From: CAZWDO01 sp964632485 [NCBI: uncultured bacterium]
Lineage (GTDB): Bacteria; JAGOEH01
DNA: 20,160 nt
Assembly (NCBI GenBank): GCA_964632485.1
Contig: CAZWDO010000036.1
Coordinates: 1-20,160, forward strand
Direction: 5' to 3'
Position numbers and translations under genes: made by a program. Shown piece after piece: positions 13,208-20,160 of the stretch. Each line of letters starts with the position of its first letter. Position 1 is the first letter of the stretch. The notes beneath the pieces were generated by a model. That model was not told where the DNA came from and did no database searches. It saw only the letters and a list, made by a program, of their open reading frames with translations.

Positions 13208-15487
13208 ATGACCCTTCGCAAGAAGATTCTGGGTATTTTAATCCTAGCGTTTTCCTTAATATCAGCAGCCATTTTTTTTATTATCCAAACCTGGAAATCT
13301 TCGCTGCGAGAAGGCTTGGAGGGCCAAGCCAATGTTGCTCTCAGCCAACAGGCTAATATACTCAGCGATAAAATTCTTGATGGACGCCGGATGCTCAGAA
13401 TACTGGCGATGGATGACCATCTGGCAGATACAAATATTGAATTAATACGTTTAAAACTGCGTCAGTGGTCAGAAGAGAAAACACTGTTTGAATCATTTTA
13501 TTATGATACGATGGAGAGTGATGTATATCCGCCAACGGGACCTACACTTTCAGTCCGTGATAGAGATTATTTCCCCAGAATCCAGGCAGGAAAGGAAATC
13601 ATCGGCGCTCCAATAATTAGCCGTCATACTGGCAAAGCGGTACTCTTACTCACTTCTCCTGTGAGAGACATTGCCGGTCAGTTGCATAGGGCATTGGCCG
13701 GAACTTTGATGATTCAAGAGATTATTACCCGGGTTACATCGGGAAGAGAGTTGAATCATGGCGCGAATATGTATCTTTTTGATACACAGGGGCGGGCTCT
13801 CGGAAGCGCTGACACCAGTTTTAATACTGAGTTGGAGGTAGTTTCTCAAGAGAAATCTCCAATGGCTTTTGCCTTGTGGATGGTGGTTCAAAGAGCAAAT
13901 AATCCAAAGATCAGCGCAGTTCAAAAAACGAAAGCCATTCTCAACAACAAAGAAATTATCGCGCACTTTATATCTATTCCTGAGCTTCATTGGTATCTGG
14001 TTCATACGCAATCAGTAACCGAACTGATGGCGCCTATGCATAAAGCCTTGATATTTTCCTTTTCAATTATTGCTTTACTTTTTTATTTTGCGGGGTATTA
14101 TTTCTCTTATTTGAAAGGATAATAATACATCCCGTAATCTGTTTACGAAACGCCCATATCAAGCTCGAATCCGGGGATATGTCCATACGAGCCCCGGATG
14201 AAGGGCATGATGAGTTTGCGGATCTCGCCCGGGCATTTAATCAGTCTGTTATCAGTTTAGAACTTTTTGAGCAGAGATTTAAAACTATTTTCGAAGCCTT
14301 TCCGTTCCCTATTGTGATTAATAGACTCTCAGATGCGATTTTCATCAATATGAATACGGCAGCCGAAGCTTTTTTTGAACATAAGCGAGACGAACTGATT
14401 GGTCTAAGCTCTTGGCATCCCAGATTTAACACAGACCCTGAAGCTTCAATAAATAGCAAGAATCGCCTGATGAGATCAGGTCAGCTTGATAATGAGCCTT
14501 ATAAAATTACCCGATCGGATGGAACTATAATGTGGATTATTTATTCCACCCGATTGATTAAATTTGGAGATGAGCAAGTGGCCCTTACTGTCCTGACGGA
14601 TGTAACCGCGCTGAAACAGGCGGAGTTTGAGATAGCGGCTGGCGAATCCATCCGATTTGAAACAATAAATCTGGCGGCTGACGGCGCTCACGCTTATCAT
14701 TGGAGATGATTCCCTGATACAGAACGCCCTGCTTAACATAGGGATTAATTCTTCCCATGCCATGCCGCAGGGAGGTACATTGACCTTTATACTTGAAAAT
14801 CTCGATTTGGATATAAATTATTGCGAAGCATCTCCCTTTGATATCAAACCGGGGAGCTATCTGGAGATTGCTATTCGGGATACGGGTTGCGGTATCCCGC
14901 AGGAGATCACTTCCCGAATTTTTGAACCTTTTTTTACAACAAAAGAAAATGGAAAAGGAACTGGTTTAGGCCTTGCCATGGTTTATGGCACGGTACAGGA
15001 GCATGGAGGGGCTATTACTGTTTATTCTGAAGTAAGCGCCGGAACTGTATTTCATATATATCTTCCATTAACAGAAGACTCAGCGTACCACAAAAGGGGT
15101 TTCGAAACATTACCTACAGGCGCCTCAACAGTACTTCTTGTAGATGACGAGGAATTGATCAGAATTACTGCCAAAGGGTTATTAGAATCACTGGGATATA
15201 ACGTTGTTTTAGCAATCAATGGAGAAGAAGGCATAAAAACCTTTGCTGAGAGAAAAGACGAGATTGGATTAATTATACTGGATATGATTATGCCGGTGAT
15301 GGGTGGTCGTGAAGCTTTCGAAAAAATGCGGAATATTAACCCGGATATTCCGATACTTATCGCTTCCGGTTTTGCTAAAGAAGAGCATTTGGCATTATTA
15401 AGAAAACAAGGATTATCCGGTTTTTTGCAAAAACCATTTCGTATTTCGGAATTGGCTATAAAAGTTAGTGAGGCGCTGACAAAATAA
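13208..15487 (+). pseudogene. Decayed hybrid histidine kinase: Cache-HAMP-PAS-(His-box lost)-HATPase-REC
   Basis: The first part (13208-14122; ribosome site AGGGAG) encodes TM1 (~7-28), an extracytoplasmic dCache sensor (with DRDYFP and GAPIIS) and TM2 (~283-302). It stops just inside the HAMP domain at YLKG-stop; shifting frame by one base near 14114 restores YLKRIIIHPV, LESGDMSIRAP and DEFADLARAFNQ. The second part (to 14709) continues through HAMP and a PAS domain ending TDVTALKQAEFEI. There the sequence jumps directly to ESIRFETINL, a motif normally about 100 residues later, so the whole phospho-accepting His-box helix pair is missing. A second frameshift lies at about 14680-14690, after which [43 protein letters not shown] and an intact receiver (VDDEE, LDMIMPVMGG, KPF) follow to 15487. 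Without the His-box it cannot autophosphorylate. It is a pseudogene, though the final receiver could still be translated alone. Confidence 0.85.
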
Positions 15488-15666
15488 TTACTAATTATCA
15501 ACTTTAAAATAGCGGCAACTAAACAGGAGTTTCGTTTTCAGTCCCAAAAAATACGCGGTTAACGGGACGTTTGGCAATCTGTTTAGGTGTCCAAGGTTAT
15601 GGCTTTCATTGGCAATATAATGCCACACCCATGGCTGCCAGAAAAAAAATGATTTTTAATTAGAAC
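15488..15666. other. Intergenic region after the decayed kinase
   Basis: No convincing gene. A small inverted repeat, TGGCA/TGCCA, flanks ATATAA around 15610-15625. A short minus-strand stretch (15609-15519) reads MKAITLDT, then, after a frame change, PKQIAKRPVNRVFFGTENE. It could be debris of a gene but is too short to judge. Confidence 0.3.
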
Positions 15667-15695
15667 TTGACAGCATGAGAAATTTACACTATATT
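15667..15695 (+). promoter_or_regulatory. Sigma70-type promoter upstream of the 242-aa protein
   Basis: TTGACA (15667-15672), exactly 17 nt, TATATT (15690-15695). The start is expected near 15702, about 186 nt before the start codon at 15888. Confidence 0.6.
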
Positions 15696-15701
15696 TTAAA
15701 T

Positions 15702-15785
15702 ATGATAAAAATTGGCTCAACTGATCTGAAAAAAAGAGTTTTAGTTGTAATTGTATATTCACGATATAGCTGCGAATGCTATTAA
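15702..15785 (+). CDS. Possible 27-aa leader peptide
   Basis: A 27-codon frame (begins MIKIGSTDLKKRVLVVIVY, ends SCECY) starts almost exactly at the predicted transcription start, so it would be leaderless. Just after its TAA a short stem GCGG/CCGC (15790-15802) is followed by TTT. That leader-ORF-plus-hairpin layout is reminiscent of attenuation, but the stem is weak and the frame may be chance. Confidence 0.2.
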   Translation: MIKIGSTDLKKRVLVVIVYSRYSCECY

Positions 15786-15803
15786 AACGGCGGCTGTTCC
15801 GCT

Positions 15804-15832
15804 TTGACAAAACGCGTAATGCATAGGTTAAT
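15804..15832 (+). promoter_or_regulatory. Possible second promoter upstream of the 242-aa protein
   Basis: A perfect TTGACA (15804-15809) is followed after 17 nt by GTTAAT (15827-15832), a 4/6 match. It would give a leader of about 50 nt to the start at 15888. Confidence 0.35.
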
Positions 15833-15887
15833 AATGATGCGTTTAATTTTTTAATGTCTTCAAATCCCAATTCGAAAGGATGATATT

Positions 15888-16616
15888 ATGGGAAATTGGA
15901 CATGCTTGAATGTGTCGTATTCGACGCAGGATATAAACAATAATTTTGGAAACACATTTCAGGTCAGATTTCGGCTCAAGTACTCAACTTCGATTTTTAG
16001 TAGTTTTAAAGAACCGCCCACTCTTGAGTGGAAAGAAATAATCAAGCTATTAGACCATAATAAGGGTGAGTGGTGGCAGTTTACGACTGATCAGTATGAA
16101 CGCCTGCCCCGCAGTATGACTTTAAAGGTCTGGGGCGAACGTTATATCAAAGCCTACGAATCTGTCTGGTATCAGGACCCGCCGAATTCACAGGTTAATC
16201 TGTATGCCCTTAACGGCCAGAAATTATTGAAAAATATTTTTGGAAATACGCAAAAAAAGAATGATAGAGAAAAAGCCGATGCGGTGCGAAGTTATCTCAA
16301 ACAAAACGGCGCAATATTGGAAATTGAGATTATCGATACCCCGGCGCTTATTAAGCCGAAACAGGGCAATGTCGTCAATAAAGAACGTTTGTTGATATTT
16401 GATTGCGGGCTTAAGGGAGTGGGACAGAGAGTGAAGGGATATCAGTATCTAAAAGTGGACAGCTCGGTTGATCAAAGCCAATGGATTCGCGAAGTCGTGT
16501 ACAGTACAATCACCCGACCGATTGACGTCTCCGGCTTGACGCAGACGGATCCTCCCCCGGATGTTACCAAGGTAGATAAAGCCGTTGCGGAACCTGAGCA
16601 CGGCTACTATCCGTAA
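15888..16616 (+). CDS. Hypothetical protein, unknown function
   Basis: The protein has 242 aa; AAAGGA lies about 8 nt before the ATG. There is no signal peptide or membrane segment. It is rich in Trp and aromatic residues with alternating beta-strand character in the first ~110 residues (EWWQFTTDQYERLP, LKVWGERY, ESVWYQD). A charged helical stretch follows (~120-150, KKNDREKADAVRSYLKQNG), then a second strand-rich part (~150-205). It ends in a Pro/Asp-rich tail (TQTDPPPDVTKVDKAV). I do not recognise a family or catalytic residues. The codon usage and composition look like its neighbours. Two candidate promoters precede it and a small hairpin follows, so it is probably transcribed alone or with the kinase 109 nt downstream. 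Confidence 0.75.
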   Translation: MGNWTCLNVSYSTQDINNNFGNTFQVRFRLKYSTSIFSSFKEPPTLEWKEIIKLLDHNKGEWWQFTTDQYERLPRSMTLKVWGERYIKAYESVWYQDPPNSQVNLYALNGQKLLKNIFGNTQKKNDREKADAVRSYLKQNGAILEIEIIDTPALIKPKQGNVVNKERLLIFDCGLKGVGQRVKGYQYLKVDSSVDQSQWIREVVYSTITRPIDVSGLTQTDPPPDVTKVDKAVAEPEHGYYP

Positions 16617-16630
16617 TGGGATATTTTGAG

Positions 16631-16651
16631 GACGCATAGTTACTTTGCGTC
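16631..16651 (+). terminator. Weak stem-loop after the 242-aa gene
   Basis: Arms GACGCA (16631-16636) and TGCGTC (16646-16651) form a 6-bp stem with a 9-nt loop, starting 15 nt past the stop codon. There is only a short T-rich stretch after it, so termination would be inefficient. Confidence 0.3.
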
Positions 16652-16725
16652 ATCTAATCATTTTAAATACGGGTGGTTTCTACTACGGGAAAAATTTTCA
16701 ATTGCTAAGGAATTAGGTGTTGTGT

Positions 16726-18894
16726 ATGAGCGCTAATACCTCAAAAACAATCCTTCTTGTTGAAGATGAAATTCTCATCGCCATGTCCGAAAAAATGGCC
16801 CTTGAGAAATATCGATATAACGTCATCATCGTGAATAGCGGCGAAAAAGCGATAGAGTCCGTGAATCAATCTGATGGCATTGACCTCATCCTGATGGATA
16901 TTGATCTGGGCAAAGGCATCGACGGAACCCAGGCCGCGGAGATTATCCTGAAGGATCGCGATATTCCGGTAGTTTTCCTATCCAGTCATGCTGAACCTGA
17001 AATTGTGGAAAAAACGGAAAAGATCACGTCCTACGGCTATGTCGTAAAAAGTTCCAGCAGCGCCGTTCTTGACGCCTCTATCAAAATGGCGTTTAAGCTT
17101 TTTGAGGCAAATCGCAGAATAATCGAAAGCGAAATAAATCAAAAGACAATGATTGCCAATATATCTGATGTTATTGTAATACTCGACAGGGATGCAATCA
17201 ACCGATATAAGAGCCCGAATATTACAAACTGGTTCGGTTGGCAGCCTGAAGAACTTATCGGGCAAAGCGCCTGGGACGAAGTGCACCCTGACGACTTAAG
17301 AGACATGCAGTCGCTTTTTTTCAGTCTTTTGGAAAAACCCGGAGCTGCCGGAACCGCTGAATGCCGATATCTATGCAAAAATGGCAAATACGCTATAATA
17401 GAGATTACGCTGGTGAATCTATTCCATAACAAGGTAATCCAGGGAGTATTGGGAAATTATCATGATATTTCTACCCGTAAAAAAAATGAACAGGAACAGC
17501 TTGCCCTGGCTGCTCTTGTCGAGAATTCCAACGATATCGCCATTGTCAAAGACCTCGATCGCCGGATAGTATCGGGTAATAGAAATTTTATCCGCGCTTC
17601 AATGCGCGAATCCCTTACCCATCTGATCGGAAAAACTGATGCGGAGATACTTGGTATCACCGAAGATGAAGAACCCGCGCATTCCTATATGCTTGATGAC
17701 CTTAAAGCGCTCCAGTTAAAACCAGGCGAATCTCTCTTAAGGGAAGAGGATATTCCTTCTGCAGACGGCCTGATGCGAACATACATGACCCGTAAATTCC
17801 CCATAAGAATTGCCTCAAGGGTTATAGGTATGGGCGTCATTACAACTGACATCACCGAACGAAAGCATGCTGAGGAAGAGATTAAAGCCCAAAACTCACT
17901 TTTATCAATGATTATGGAAACCAGCCCTGTCGGCATTGCTACTGTGGACGTTGAAGGAAATATCACGTATGCTAATTACCGGGCTGAGCAAATACTTGGA
18001 ATTGAAAAAAATAAGATTACCGCCAGAAAATACAATGCGTCCGCATGGAATCCAACGGATATTAACGGCGACCCCTTACCGGATGAAAAACAGCCCTTTT
18101 ACATCGTAAAAACGACACGGAAAACAGCCTATAATATTCAACATGGGATCACATGGCCTGATGGCAGGTACATTATATTGTCAGTCAATGCAAGCCCTAT
18201 GAGTGATAAAGATGGCCAGTTTTCCGGCATGGTAGCTACATTTGAAGATATTACCGATAAATTGCGAAATGAAAAAATTATTATCAGCCAACTTTCTGAA
18301 AAAGAAATTCTTCTCAAAGAAGTTCATCACCGAATAAAAAACAATATCGGTTCTATTGAAGCCCTGTTATCAATGCAGTTGCAATCCATCAATAATCCCG
18401 AGGCTGTTTCTGTATTGCAGGATGCTATCGGTCGAATCAGCAGTATGCGCATTCTTTATGACAAATTGCTGATCAGCGAAGAGTATAAAAATATATCCGT
18501 CAAGAATTATATAGAAACTCTTATTGCCGCAATCGTCTGTTTGTTTCCAGACAACAATAAAATTTCAAGAGATATCCGGATTGACGACTTCAATCTCTCC
18601 TCTAAGAAGATGTTCCCTCTCGGAATCATCCTGAATGAACTTCTCACGAATATCATGAAATATGCGTTCAAAGGGAGAGAGCGCGGCTTGATAACAATTT
18701 CACTTTCAGTCATAAACAATCAGGCAATACTTCAGATGCAGGACAATGGCAACGGGCTGCCCGAAGGTTTTGACCTCAGTAAAACCCATGGATTTGGGCT
18801 CATACTCGTCGAAATGCTGAGCAAACAACTGGGTGGTACATTTGTTATTGAAAACTATAAGGGAACAAGGAGCATTCTGAAATTTGATATTTAA
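16726..18894 (+). CDS. Hybrid sensor histidine kinase REC-PAS-PAS-PAS-HisKA_2-HATPase
   Basis: The protein has 722 aa. ATG 16726 is chosen because it aligns with the paralogue start (MSANTSKTILLVEDE versus MSGESQKTILLVEDE); an in-frame GTG lies 9 nt earlier. Domains in order: receiver (6-122, phospho-Asp 58); three PAS domains (~142-255, 262-380, 393-515; the second ends DITERKHAEEE); HisKA_2 box EVHHRIKNN (His 534/535); HATPase (~615-722: NELLTN, DNGNGLP, GFGLILVE). No membrane segment; cytosolic. Its receiver is nearly the same as in the 8632 kinase, including a 43-nt identical stretch, while PocR and GAF are absent and the PAS domains differ. The shared receiver implies that both could be phosphorylated by, or pass phosphate to, the same partner. 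No partner phosphotransferase is visible. Confidence 0.93.
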   Translation: MSANTSKTILLVEDEILIAMSEKMALEKYRYNVIIVNSGEKAIESVNQSDGIDLILMDIDLGKGIDGTQAAEIILKDRDIPVVFLSSHAEPEIVEKTEKITSYGYVVKSSSSAVLDASIKMAFKLFEANRRIIESEINQKTMIANISDVIVILDRDAINRYKSPNITNWFGWQPEELIGQSAWDEVHPDDLRDMQSLFFSLLEKPGAAGTAECRYLCKNGKYAIIEITLVNLFHNKVIQGVLGNYHDISTRKKNEQEQLALAALVENSNDIAIVKDLDRRIVSGNRNFIRASMRESLTHLIGKTDAEILGITEDEEPAHSYMLDDLKALQLKPGESLLREEDIPSADGLMRTYMTRKFPIRIASRVIGMGVITTDITERKHAEEEIKAQNSLLSMIMETSPVGIATVDVEGNITYANYRAEQILGIEKNKITARKYNASAWNPTDINGDPLPDEKQPFYIVKTTRKTAYNIQHGITWPDGRYIILSVNASPMSDKDGQFSGMVATFEDITDKLRNEKIIISQLSEKEILLKEVHHRIKNNIGSIEALLSMQLQSINNPEAVSVLQDAIGRISSMRILYDKLLISEEYKNISVKNYIETLIAAIVCLFPDNNKISRDIRIDDFNLSSKKMFPLGIILNELLTNIMKYAFKGRERGLITISLSVINNQAILQMQDNGNGLPEGFDLSKTHGFGLILVEMLSKQLGGTFVIENYKGTRSILKFDI

Positions 18895-18904
18895 TTTTAT
18901 TAAC

Positions 18905-18938
18905 AAGCGCCAAAACCCGTCTCCGAACTTTGGCGCTT
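18905..18938 (+). terminator. Stem-loop after the second kinase
   Basis: Perfect 10-bp arms AAGCGCCAAA (18905-18914) and TTTGGCGCTT (18929-18938) with a 14-nt loop, beginning 10 nt after the kinase stop codon. The hairpin is strong, but no T-run follows on the plus strand, so it may be a processing or Rho-dependent end rather than a classic intrinsic terminator. Confidence 0.45.
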
Positions 18939-19001
18939 AGTTAGTGAAAGGCGCGAACTCCAGCATAGCAAAAGGCGATAGTTGGCAATTTTAAAAACAA
19001 C

Positions 19002-19032
19002 TTGCTTTATTTTTATTTTATGTTATTATAAT
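19002..19032 (+). promoter_or_regulatory. Possible promoter for the secreted protein at 19222
   Basis: TTGCTT (19002-19007) is followed by overlapping -10 candidates TATTAT (19024-19029, spacer 16) and TATAAT (19027-19032, spacer 19). The leader would be about 180 nt. The remaining bases between 18939 and 19221 hold no convincing gene; the plus-strand frame at 19086-19313 overlaps the real start and looks like chance. Confidence 0.35.
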
Positions 19033-19221
19033 ATTAACTGACAGACTGATTACTAAGGCCCGATGATATCCGACATCATTCGACATTGAACAGTAAACGC
19101 GATAAACCGAAAGAGGAATATGTCAATTTGCCTCTTGTTTACAATCGAATCACCCTTAAGCCCGACAAAAAGTCCGGCGGATTTAATATAAATTTTACAA
19201 TTCCAGTCCAGGAGGCAACTT

Positions 19222-20160
19222 ATGTTGTTCCAACCATTATTATTGCGATCCTTTTTTACAATCCTTACATTGGGCGCCGCTCTCCAGGCGCAATCCTGGC
19301 GTTTAGTCTTTGAGGATGATTTTGAACTCAAAGGACTGAACCAATGGTATGTCAATCCCGGCTGGGTCGTAATCGAGGATTCCACCAGAATTATGCGCGG
19401 AGGGGAAAATGCGTCGTTAGCCACTCCGTTTTGCGATATCTGGGACAACTACCAGCTCAGTTTTCGCTTTCGGCTGCTTGCGGGTTATCTATCTGTCTAT
19501 CTTCGCTACACGCCTCGCGAAGGACCCTTACCGCCGGCCGCCTACAAACTGAGCCTGACTCAGGGAGAGCAAACCTTCTCCAAAGATACGACGGACCTTC
19601 AAACTGTTTACTATCCGCTTGCCTACGATTCCTGGCATACGTTCGAGGCGATCTGTATCGATTCGACCCTCGTCATCGCCATCGATGGCGATACGCTGCT
19701 ATCTTATCGCGATCCCACCCAGCCCCATCTCTATGGCAAATTCGCGCTGGAACCCGGTGGAATTCCTACTATCGATTTCGATGATTTCACCGTATATCGT
19801 TCCGCGCCTCTTCCCGCCTATCGCTGGATAGCCACTGGCGGTCCCAGCGGCGGATTGGGTTACGACATCCGTATCCACCCCGAGGACAAAAACATAATGT
19901 TTGTCACCGACAATCCCAGCGGAGTCAACAAAAGCTATGATGGAGGCAATACCTGGGTACAGCGCAATACCGGCATCAATAACAATCGGATTCAGTCCGA
20001 AAATGAATTCAGCATTTTTTCACTAACCATCGACCCTATTCACCCCAACATAATATGGGCCGGAACACAATATCAGACGGGGCATTACCGTTCAACAGAC
20101 TATGGTGAGACCTGGGAGAAACGCAGCAACGGCATAACGGAAGGCGATGAAATCTCCAGC
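19222..20160 (+). CDS. Secreted LamG-like / Asp-box beta-propeller protein, partial at right edge
   Basis: ATG 19222 has AGGAGG 6 nt upstream and the frame stays open for 313 codons to the end of the window. A signal peptide (~1-24) has the hydrophobic core LLLRSFFTILTLGAAL and a likely cleavage near LQAQ. Residues ~28-195 look like a concanavalin/LamG-like jelly roll (FEDDFE, WYVNPGWVVIED, DSWHTFEAICIDSTLVIAID, IDFDDFTVY), similar in layout to DUF1080-type glycan-binding domains. Asp-box propeller repeats then begin, SYDGGNTW and STDYGETW, each followed by an R-x-(T/S)-(T/N)-GI turn, as in sialidase/sortilin-like BNR proteins. It is probably exported and may bind carbohydrate or protein; enzymatic activity cannot be judged. 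The C-terminus, including any sorting domain, lies outside the window. Confidence 0.85.
   Translation, partial: MLFQPLLLRSFFTILTLGAALQAQSWRLVFEDDFELKGLNQWYVNPGWVVIEDSTRIMRGGENASLATPFCDIWDNYQLSFRFRLLAGYLSVYLRYTPREGPLPPAAYKLSLTQGEQTFSKDTTDLQTVYYPLAYDSWHTFEAICIDSTLVIAIDGDTLLSYRDPTQPHLYGKFALEPGGIPTIDFDDFTVYRSAPLPAYRWIATGGPSGGLGYDIRIHPEDKNIMFVTDNPSGVNKSYDGGNTWVQRNTGINNNRIQSENEFSIFSLTIDPIHPNIIWAGTQYQTGHYRSTDYGETWEKRSNGITEGDEISS

Noticed and set aside
14110-14122. Programmed -1 frameshift in the Cache-HAMP kinase
   Set aside because: The TTGAAAGGATAA context is not a slippery heptamer of the usual form, and the same gene carries a second frameshift and a domain deletion, so decay is simpler.
15519-15609. 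Minus-strand fragment beginning MKAITLDT, then PKQIAKRPVNRVFFG
   Set aside because: It needs a frame change to continue, has no ribosome site, and is too short to assign to any family.
19086-19313. A 75-codon plus-strand frame
   Set aside because: It overlaps the start of the well-supported secreted protein at 19222 in another frame and has no ribosome site.

Overview
The window looks like a chromosomal contig of an uncultured Gram-negative-type bacterium. It carries large secreted beta-propeller/FN3-like proteins with signal peptides, a sigma54-dependent regulator and large PAS/PocR/GAF sensor kinases. I cannot place the phylum: no rRNA, tRNA or ribosomal protein gene is visible, and the mix would fit several deep-branching, FCB-like or spirochaete-like lineages. 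Roughly bases 1-3020 are visibly GC-rich, whereas about 3020-19000 is AT-rich, apart from the intermediate 3996-5309 gene.

Layout. (1) 1-3064, minus strand: a secreted delta-60-repeat/choice-of-anchor-D/FN3-like protein broken by one frameshift and one nonsense codon, with a strong promoter and a hairpin-rich leader of about 260 nt. (2) 3157-3979: a broken unknown gene ending in a CACGAA 9-mer repeat, then an unannotated scrap of a histidine-kinase C-terminus. (3) 3996-5400, minus: a predicted effector-like protein with a 31-bp dyad in its leader. (4) 5492-7758, plus: a possible mini-gene, then an RtcR-type regulator (CARF-like sensor, sigma54 AAA+ ATPase, Fis-like HTH) under a consensus promoter. 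(5) 7853-11976, plus: small ORFs, a Cys-rich small protein and a 1114-aa REC-PocR-PAS3-GAF-HisKA_2 kinase whose leader contains a second kinase-tail scrap. (6) 12016-13142, minus: a DHH-family phosphoesterase with its own promoter. (7) 13208-15487, plus: a decayed Cache-HAMP-PAS-HATPase-REC kinase that has lost its His-box. (8) 15667-18938, plus: a short leader ORF, an unknown 242-aa protein and a second REC-PAS3-HisKA_2 kinase paralogous to the first. (9) 19222 to the right edge: a secreted LamG-like/Asp-box propeller protein.

How the genes fit together. The central 15 kb is a sensory and regulatory region where HisKA_2 kinases have repeatedly duplicated and decayed: two intact copies, two C-terminal scraps and one unrelated kinase in ruins. 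An orphan CARF-like sigma54 activator lies beside them without the RNA-repair genes usually partnered with RtcR. At least five start regions share almost the same promoter: TTGACA, exactly 17 nt, then TATATT or TATTAT. All functional calls come from reading translated motifs by eye; no database search was run.
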